Assembly: GCA_964436315.1 (NCBI GenBank)
Contig: CAYTCZ010000083.1
Coordinates: 1-18,031, forward strand
DNA length: 18,031 bases
Direction of reading: 5' to 3'
Origin: CAYTCZ01 sp964436315
GTDB taxonomy: Bacteria > Actinomycetota > Thermoleophilia > Gaiellales > Gaiellaceae
Shown: positions 13,747-18,031 of the stretch, in pieces
Layout: every line of letters starts with the position of its first letter
Numbering within the stretch: position 1 is the stretch's first letter
Notes under the pieces: generated by a model
Databases searched by the model: none
Seen by the model: the letters and a program-made list of their open reading frames with translations, nothing else
Told to the model about the DNA's origin: nothing
Made by a program: the position numbers and the translations under genes

Positions 13747-13991
13747 TCTTCGCGGAGCCAAGACGATTGATGGCTCTACTTGAAGGTCGATCAGCGTTAC
13801 ACCCAGTCGGCCTAGGGAAGGAGGTACGCGGTGGTGGCAGGGGAGACCGCCCCCGACGAAAGGTGAGATCGAGCCCCCCCTCCGATCTGTCCGTACCGAG
13901 CCTCAGTAGCTACCCGTCCTGGTTGCGATCGGTATCAGGGCGCCACTCGGGCCAGGCCTTCGATCCTGGGCGCTGGGAGGACCGGCCAGGG
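13747..13991. other. Intergenic region upstream of the sigma operon
   Basis: No gene is supported here. It must hold the promoter of the minus-strand sigma operon; the TGTAAC motif at 13796-13811 is the best candidate signal. A short inverted repeat, AGATCG (13866-13871) with CGATCT (13883-13888), flanks a C-rich centre and may terminate the small-protein pair that ends at 13992. The plus-strand open frame across this region has low-complexity arginine/glycine composition and is not called. Confidence 0.5.
13796..13811 (-). promoter_or_regulatory. Motif GCCGACTGGGTGTAAC upstream of the sigma operon
   Basis: On the minus strand this 16-mer lies 50 nt before ATG 13746 and nearly repeats the motif upstream of the DUF932 gene (7703-7717). 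The spacing fits a -10 or activator element. A sigma factor often recognises its own promoter, so this motif pair is a candidate recognition site. It does not resemble a classic ECF GGAAC/CGTC promoter closely. Confidence 0.35.
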
Positions 13992-14192
13992 CTAGCCCCC
14001 CTCCTTCTTCGGGTCCGCGTCGTTGTCAGGCTTCGTGGGCGTGGGCGGCGCCACATGTTTGGGCGATGGCGCGCGTCTAGGCGGCCGTCGCTCGGGCGAG
14101 GTGGGCTGATGGGAAACGCCTGGCTGTGAGGGCGATCTCGGGCGGTAACTCGCCGGGATCCGACCGCGCTCCTCCTCATCGCTCCCGGTCAC
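13992..14192 (-). CDS. Small proline-rich disordered protein, 66 aa (second of a tandem pair)
   Basis: The product starts at GTG 14192 and is proline-rich, basic and probably disordered. It contains ERRPPRRAPSPKHVAPPTPT and ends in DADPKKEGG. The start overlaps the stop of the preceding small gene (GTG and TGA share two bases), and GAAGG lies directly before it, so translation is probably coupled. The core (R)PPR(R/K)APSPK-x-(x)APP is shared with the first protein, which suggests an in-operon duplication. No domain is recognised. The gene is not certain because disordered sequence is easily imitated by GC-rich shadow frames; the shared motif and the overlap are the main support. Confidence 0.5.
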   Translation of the reverse strand: MTGSDEEERGRIPASYRPRSPSQPGVSHQPTSPERRPPRRAPSPKHVAPPTPTKPDNDADPKKEGG

Positions 14193-14365
14193 CCTTCGCC
14201 GCCAGTCTGCTTGCTAGCGCCTCCGTTCCCGCCCTCCGTGCTGGGTTTCGGCGGGGCTGTCTTGGGTGAGGGCGCTTTCCGGGGCGGTCGAGCGGCCCCC
14301 TTCGGCTGAAGGGACTTCTCGACCGTCTTAGGTTGGTAGCTGTCTTGGCGAGTCTCTTTGGTCAT
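14189..14365 (-). CDS. Small proline/lysine-rich disordered protein, 58 aa (first of a tandem pair)
   Basis: ATG 14365 opens a 58-codon gene. The product is polar and basic (MTKETRQDSYQPKTVEKSL), has the core ARPPRKAPSPKTAPPKPS and a glycine-rich end (GGNGGASKQTGGEG). No ribosome site is present. A TACACT on the minus strand, 13 nt upstream of ATG, could be a -10 box and would make the message nearly leaderless. The second small gene shares the motif PPRKAPSPK/PPRRAPSPK. It is divergent from the DUF6338-like gene, whose likely GTG start is only 30 nt away. Function is unknown; such proteins may bind nucleic acid or a partner through their lysine/proline repeats. Confidence 0.5.
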   Translation of the reverse strand: MTKETRQDSYQPKTVEKSLQPKGAARPPRKAPSPKTAPPKPSTEGGNGGASKQTGGEG

Positions 14366-14395
14366 GGACGGTGTAGTAGTGTACCAGCAGAATCG

Positions 14396-15295
14396 GTGCC
14401 CAGCCCCTCGTCAGTAGACGCTCTGGTGATCTTCGCCGTCGCGATGCTTCCGGGCATCGTGGCGTCGCGCACCTGGCTTTCCGTCGCGGGGCTTCGGCCC
14501 GAAAGCTTCAAGGAATACCGGCTCGGGAGCATCTTTGTCTGGTCGGCAGCAAGCGGTCTCGCGGCACTCCTCAACGCGGCCCGCCTGACCGGAGCCTTGG
14601 AGGCTTCACTGGCAGGCGACCTCAGGTGGTCCGACGCCGCGATTCTCACGGCGCATCTCTTTCTTGGACCTTGGCTGACTGCGCTCGGCCTCGGCGTGAT
14701 CGCCCGTCGTGCGGGGTGGGCGCAAAGGGTTCTCCAGTTTCTTGGCGTGATTCGGCCCGGTTCTCGAACGCCTTGGGACGAACTATTCGGAGACACCGAG
14801 AGTATGCAGGTCACGTTTAGTTGGGAGGGGCGGACCTTCTACGGGTACTTCTCGAAGGCTGATACGGAAGGCACGCAGCTCTACGTGGAGGACGTCTGCT
14901 TCGAAGCAAATGGCGAATGGTGGCCGGTACCCGAGATGACTGGTGCATTGATTCTCGATGGTGGCGATCACGTGTTCTGGCTTCACGAGCCCCTCGCGTC
15001 ACAGCCAGGTTCCGAAGCCCCTCCAACTAAATCGAAGGAAGTGAAGTCACGTTCGAACGCGGCCGCAACGGGCGAGCGCCATGACCACCCACCGCAACCG
15101 TCGTCCTCCGCCAACGCATTGGCAGTTCCCGAGACGACGAAGCATTCCGCGGATCCTGCCGATGAGGAGGTGATTTCCGAAGGCGAGCCATGGCGGGCTC
15201 CGCCGGACGAACCGGACGCGGCGGAGCATAGAAGCGAACCGCCGACGGTGGCGGAGACGGCAAGGGCCCAGCAACCGGAGGAGCAGGAGTCGTAG
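14396..15295 (+). CDS. DUF6338-like membrane protein with a disordered tail
   Basis: From GTG 14396 the product has 299 residues. Three hydrophobic segments are visible: VDALVIFAVAMLPGIVA (7-23), about 44-61 (GSIFVWSAASGLAALL), and about 82-103 (AILTAHLFLGPWLTALGLGV). A PWDELF motif (126-131) then leads to a beta-rich soluble domain (VTFSWEGRTFYGYFSKAD, TQLYVEDVCFEANGEWWPVP, GALILDGGDHVFWLHE). This order matches DUF6338 proteins as I know them. The last 100 residues are proline/glutamate/serine-rich and disordered. The start is inferred because residues before GTG 14396 in the longer TTG frame look non-coding; neither start has a good ribosome site. The family has no established function. A hairpin lies 20 nt past the stop. 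Confidence 0.75.
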   Translation: MPSPSSVDALVIFAVAMLPGIVASRTWLSVAGLRPESFKEYRLGSIFVWSAASGLAALLNAARLTGALEASLAGDLRWSDAAILTAHLFLGPWLTALGLGVIARRAGWAQRVLQFLGVIRPGSRTPWDELFGDTESMQVTFSWEGRTFYGYFSKADTEGTQLYVEDVCFEANGEWWPVPEMTGALILDGGDHVFWLHEPLASQPGSEAPPTKSKEVKSRSNAAATGERHDHPPQPSSSANALAVPETTKHSADPADEEVISEGEPWRAPPDEPDAAEHRSEPPTVAETARAQQPEEQES

Positions 15296-15302
15296 CGAGC
15301 GC

Positions 15303-15702
15303 TCAAGGGTCTGGAACAAGCCGTAGCGGCTTGTGGCCGCGTAGACGATCCACCCACCCGGTGGCTGCCGTGCCTCGGTGGACCGTCTGGAGCCGGACCT
15401 GCCGTCTTCGAGATCGTGATGCTGGTCTTCACCAGTCGCCCGCGGACGTAGTCTGCATGGAAGTGCAGCTCACAGTGCCGGTGGGACGGCGCCTGGAGGA
15501 AATCATCCAGCGTCCATGCGTCGTCCTCCTCGAAGTCGGCGCCAGAGATTCCGCGGAAACGGGCGTCGGCGAAGCTCAGAACGGAGAGGGCGAAGAGGAC
15601 GCCACACTCGCAGGTCTCGAGGTCGCCTTTGGGGATCTGGAAGCGCACCGTGGTGACGAGATCCTCGGGTGTCGGCTGAACATCGGTGTCGGGGATCTCC
15701 AC
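15303..15702 (-). CDS. Hypothetical protein, probable +1 frameshift near the 3' end
   Basis: From GTG 15702 the product runs MEIPDTDVQPTPEDLVTTVR, then KGDLETCECGVLFALSVLSF, an acidic stretch (FEEDDAWTLDDFLQ), and the strand-like VRGRLVKTSITISK. The uninterrupted frame then continues to a stop at 14983, but its last 145 residues are serine/glycine low-complexity sequence antisense to the DUF6338-like gene. Skipping one base after the AAG codon at 15406-15408 gives RQVRLQTVHRGTAATGWVDR, then a basic end and a stop at 15303, 7 nt from the converging gene. That reading has higher G/C at third positions. I infer a single-base insertion (real, or a sequencing error). It is the last gene of the operon, 40 nt after the 184-aa gene. 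No family is recognised. Confidence 0.5.
15316..15334. terminator. Terminator-like hairpin at a convergent junction
   Basis: ACAAGCCG (15316-15323) and CGGCTTGT (15327-15334) pair perfectly around the 3-nt loop TAG, 20 nt beyond the DUF6338-like stop. The loop is tight and no T tract follows. If the frameshifted reading of the minus-strand gene is right, the hairpin lies within its last codons. Confidence 0.45.
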
Positions 15703-15742
15703 CTCTAGCCTGCGACGCGCGACACCTCCATGGGGGCGCCGC

Positions 15743-16297
15743 CTACACCGCCTGCCGGAGCTGCCGCTGCCCGGCTGGTGGCACGTCGCCGTGCGGTGGT
15801 CGGACTGCAACGCCACTCGCTACCCACCGCTCCGACAGCTCATGAGGACTCCACAGCAGGGCAGACGTTGGCCGGGCTCCATGGACGTCGAGCATCTCCT
15901 GGAAAGCGGCCATGAAGAGCACGCGCTCGACCGGCAGGACGCCCCACCAGCGGCAGCTCTCCGCTGCGGTGCGCTTTCGATCGAAGTAGAGGCCTGCGGC
16001 GAGCTGCGCCTTGGTTCGGCCGTGGTGCTCCGTGGAGGCGCGAAGCATGTGCTTGGCGGCGTAGGACTTCGCCTGGACCCGCGATTTCCCGGCGCGCGCA
16101 GCGATCTCGGCCAGCTTCTCGGTCCTGCCCCACGAACCAATCGTGCGGCCCCAGGTTCGCGACAGCGGTCGCCCGTGCCCGGTCAACGACATCCGGAGCC
16201 TGGTGGCCTCGGACCGAGGCACGCCGGCCGCCACCAGCTCCTTGTTGGTCTTGAAGAGGACGTCCCAGAAGTCGAGCCCGAACTCGCCCGGGGTCAT
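15743..16297 (-). CDS. Hypothetical protein, 184 aa, helical and basic
   Basis: The product is not recognised. It begins MTPGEFGLDFWDVLFKTNKE and has a basic helical middle: WGRTEKLAEIAARAGKSRVQ, then AAKHMLRASTEHHGRTKAQL. This could hold a helix-turn-helix, but the spacing is not diagnostic. Tryptophans W118-W119 and a hydrophobic helix (VERVLFMAAFQEML) follow, then a proline-rich end. ATG 16297 overlaps the stop of the upstream HTH gene by ATGA, so translation is coupled. The gene probably works with that protein, as a partner regulator or as a replication/partition-type accessory. Function is not known. Confidence 0.65.
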   Translation of the reverse strand: MTPGEFGLDFWDVLFKTNKELVAAGVPRSEATRLRMSLTGHGRPLSRTWGRTIGSWGRTEKLAEIAARAGKSRVQAKSYAAKHMLRASTEHHGRTKAQLAAGLYFDRKRTAAESCRWWGVLPVERVLFMAAFQEMLDVHGARPTSALLWSPHELSERWVASGVAVRPPHGDVPPAGQRQLRQAV

Positions 16298-16902
16298 TGC
16301 CCTGCCCTCTTGCGAACGGCCCAGAGGCGAGCCGCATGGTCTACATCTCGAGGGCGAACGCCCAGCCCGGCGGCGATTTCAGTCGGCCCGAGGCCGCTGT
16401 CGATGAGCCGGGACACACACTCGGCGAAGCGGGTGTAGTCGAGTTGTAGTCGGAGGAGGTACCGGGGCGGCTCCCACTGCCCCTCAACGACGGAGTCGAC
16501 CCGAGAGACGCACGGTGGTGGATTCCGACCGAAGACATCGACCGCCATGGCGTCGGCGACGACCTCGCTGGAGGGCCGCCCTGGCTTCCGGTCGATGCCC
16601 TTCCGCTTCCGCCACCGAGCGACCTGGTCCTTCGAAAGTCCAACCCGACGGCCAATCCACTCGTCGGGGACCCCGACCTGGGCGTCGAGGACCGACCGCT
16701 CGAGCTTGTCGTCGACCTCGGCACGGGAGGCATAGGTACCCGGGCTGGTCTGTCGGCCGCGTGGGGCGGCTTCCGCCGGCTCGTGGCCGACCTGGTAGGG
16801 CTCGAGGTCCCGGACATCATCGGGACCAAGTCCCAGGGCCTCCGCTACCGTGGAGCGGCGCCAGTCGAACTGGCCTTCCCGTGGCTTCGCTCGAGCACGC
16901 AT
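16294..16902 (-). CDS. Putative DNA-binding protein with two HTH-like segments and an AT-hook-like motif
   Basis: The 202-residue product carries a helix-turn-helix-like segment at about 77-101 (VPDEWIGRRVGLSKDQVARW) followed by RKPGRP (105-110), an AT-hook-like core. A second HTH-like segment lies near the end (LGPTEIAAGLGVRPRDVDHA, 171-190). These are seen by pattern only. ATG 16902 is chosen because residues before it in the longer frame shadow the opposite gene; no good ribosome site is present. It is the first gene of an operon with the 184-aa and frameshifted genes (4-nt overlap to the next). It is divergent from the PGN_0703-like nuclease with 100 nt between starts, so it could regulate that gene. 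A site-specific regulator is the best guess. Confidence 0.6.
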   Translation of the reverse strand: MRARAKPREGQFDWRRSTVAEALGLGPDDVRDLEPYQVGHEPAEAAPRGRQTSPGTYASRAEVDDKLERSVLDAQVGVPDEWIGRRVGLSKDQVARWRKRKGIDRKPGRPSSEVVADAMAVDVFGRNPPPCVSRVDSVVEGQWEPPRYLLRLQLDYTRFAECVSRLIDSGLGPTEIAAGLGVRPRDVDHAARLWAVRKRAGQ

Positions 16903-17002
16903 AACCCATTCTACGTTGCCGGATAACCGTGGGAGAAGGCGCGGAAGGGGAACTCGCGCGCTTAAAGCGGGGATACTCAGCGAAATCGAGGGAGAATCGG
17001 CG

Positions 17003-17962
17003 GTGAACGAAGGACCCATCTATACGCGCGGCAACAGCTACCGGGCCAGAGCAGAGCAACGACAGCGTGAGTACCGAGCCGCGGCGCTAGGGGTGGCTCA
17101 CGCCGAGTACGGGCACCTCCTCTCCGATGCGGCAGCCGACGAAGGTGCCAACTTCGTGGTCGAGGAGGCGTTCGCAGCAGCGCTCGAGCGCCAGCGAGCT
17201 GGCAAGGGGGTTGGCCGACGCACCTTCAACAACATGCTCTCGAGCCAGGCGATGTGCTTCAACGTCTTCGCGCCCTTGGCCAGCAGGCTCGACCTGGCTA
17301 CGGCGGTCCTCGAGCCGTTCATCGACGGTCTGGTCGAGGTCACGGCCATCCACATCGAGCACACGCCGGACGGGGACGTGTTCCGAGACCAGAGCGGTCG
17401 CGGCGGAGTGGATTGCGACGTGCTCATCGAGGGCCGGACTATGGAGGGTGCGGTGGTGCAGGTGGTGGAGACCAAGTTCGTCGAGCCGGACTTCAGCATC
17501 TGCACCTTCCGCAAGCGAGACCGGGCCAAGAAGGGACAGGCGATGTGTCCGCCGGATGTTCCGGTCCGAGCCGGGCGGGATGCCTGCCTCTACACGTCCG
17601 CGAAGAACTACGCCTACTGGGAACGCACCGACGAGTACCGGCTGCTGACGGTCGATGCTGTGCCCGACCGTGGGTGTCCTTTCGGCGGTTCCCTCTGGCA
17701 ACTCTGGGTGAACCTCGCTCTGGCTCATGAAGAGGCGAAGCGCCGCGGTACCCAGGACGCCCGCTTCGCCGTCTGCTGCTCGGCGAGCAACACGGCGCTG
17801 CTTCGTGATGGGGTCATCGAAGACTTCCGCTCCCTGCTGCGCAAGCCATCAACGGTTGCGCACCTCGACCTCGAAACCCTGGTCTCTCGAATCGGCGAAT
17901 GCGCTCCGCCCGAACTCGCTACCTGGGCGTCTGGGCTAACTGCCAGGTACGCCGACATCTGA
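17003..17962 (+). CDS. PGN_0703-type PD-(D/E)XK putative restriction endonuclease
   Basis: The 319-residue product fits the PGN_0703 family of putative restriction endonucleases. The diagnostic NNMLSSQAMCFNVFAPL segment (about 76-92) is followed by a helix-strand region. The catalytic core has D137/D139 (GGVDCDVLIEG), then the strand VVQVVETKF with E156 and K158, the D...ExK signature of PD-(D/E)XK nucleases. A conserved-looking CLYTSAKNYAYWERTDEYRL follows. The C-terminal 90 residues are helical. GTG 17003 is preceded by GGGAGAA at about 8-nt spacing; in-frame sequence before it is arginine-rich and overlaps the divergent gene. No cognate methyltransferase is adjacent, so its protection partner, if any, must be elsewhere. 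The family name rests on my memory of its pattern; biochemical activity is unproven. Confidence 0.85.
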   Translation: MNEGPIYTRGNSYRARAEQRQREYRAAALGVAHAEYGHLLSDAAADEGANFVVEEAFAAALERQRAGKGVGRRTFNNMLSSQAMCFNVFAPLASRLDLATAVLEPFIDGLVEVTAIHIEHTPDGDVFRDQSGRGGVDCDVLIEGRTMEGAVVQVVETKFVEPDFSICTFRKRDRAKKGQAMCPPDVPVRAGRDACLYTSAKNYAYWERTDEYRLLTVDAVPDRGCPFGGSLWQLWVNLALAHEEAKRRGTQDARFAVCCSASNTALLRDGVIEDFRSLLRKPSTVAHLDLETLVSRIGECAPPELATWASGLTARYADI

Positions 17963-17979
17963 GCCGCGCCACGCGGTTC

Positions 17980-18031
17980 TCAGGCCGGCCGGCGCCGTCG
18001 CCACGAGGCGACGAGCACCAGCTCCTCCAGG
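17980..18031 (-). CDS. Probable C-terminus of a converging gene (partial)
   Basis: On the minus strand the last bases read LEELVLVASWRRRRPA followed by TGA at 17982-17980. The leucine-rich then arginine-rich ending looks like a real protein C-terminus, and its stop lies 17 nt beyond that of the PGN_0703-like gene. Only 16 codons are inside the window, so this is tentative. Confidence 0.35.
   Translation of the reverse strand, partial: LEELVLVASWRRRRPA
17996..18013. terminator. Perfect 7-bp hairpin near the right edge
   Basis: CGTCGCC (17996-18002) and GGCGACG (18007-18013) pair around the 4-nt loop ACGA, 33 nt past the nuclease stop. There is no T tract. It could end the nuclease transcript, but it would also fall inside the possible converging reading frame. 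Confidence 0.35.

Noticed and set aside
7798..13811. Assigning the central cassette to DISARM
   Set aside because: It shares an m5C methylase and an SNF2-like protein with DISARM, but no DrmA helicase, DrmB (DUF1998) or DrmC phospholipase D-like gene is present.

Overview
The window is a GC-rich stretch of bacterial accessory DNA, probably an integrated element, plasmid or defence island. Strong Shine-Dalgarno sites, frequent GTG starts and a lipoprotein signal show it is bacterial. A Myxococcota-like (deltaproteobacterial) host is my guess from GC content and protein style only; nothing here fixes the taxon. No rRNA, tRNA, IS element or CRISPR array was seen.

Left part (1-7690). An EF-hand-containing hypothetical protein (+) and a small hypothetical protein (-) precede an HNH endonuclease (+) that faces a predicted lipoprotein (-) across a perfect 11-bp hairpin. 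A divergent promoter with a near-perfect palindrome separates the lipoprotein gene from a short XRE-type regulator. Minus-strand groups typical of phage, plasmid and ICE cargo follow: a 109-aa protein plus a Cas4/RecB-like Fe-S nuclease; a 127-aa/210-aa/RadC-like JAB protein operon; and a DUF932 protein with a 48-aa membrane microprotein. Terminator-like hairpins separate these units.

Central part (7798-13811). This is the most interesting region. A ribbon-helix-helix protein overlaps a C5-cytosine DNA methyltransferase on the plus strand. They converge on a tight minus-strand operon: ECF-like sigma factor, ParB/sulfiredoxin-like protein with a GNRR motif, SNF2-family helicase, and a small PD-(D/E)XK nuclease. 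The operon junctions are a 2-nt gap, a 4-nt overlap and a 14-nt overlap. The segment is visibly less GC-rich than its flanks (30/60 G+C at 10741-10800 versus 46/60 at 4261-4320), consistent with an acquired cassette. Methyltransferase, nuclease and translocase suggest restriction-modification-like defence. The added sigma factor and ParB-like protein do not match any named system I can recall, so I flag it as a candidate undescribed defence or epigenetic system.

Right part (13811-18031). Two tandem, overlapping, proline/lysine-rich small proteins (-) lie divergent to a DUF6338-like membrane protein (+). A minus-strand operon follows (HTH/AT-hook-like protein, 184-aa protein, and a gene with a probable 3' frameshift), divergent from a PGN_0703-type PD-(D/E)XK putative restriction endonuclease (+). 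The last bases probably hold the C-terminus of a converging gene.

Four nuclease genes (HNH, Cas4-like, small PD-(D/E)XK, PGN_0703-like), one methyltransferase and one SNF2 helicase in 18 kb support a defence-rich accessory region. All functions are inferred from sequence by eye.
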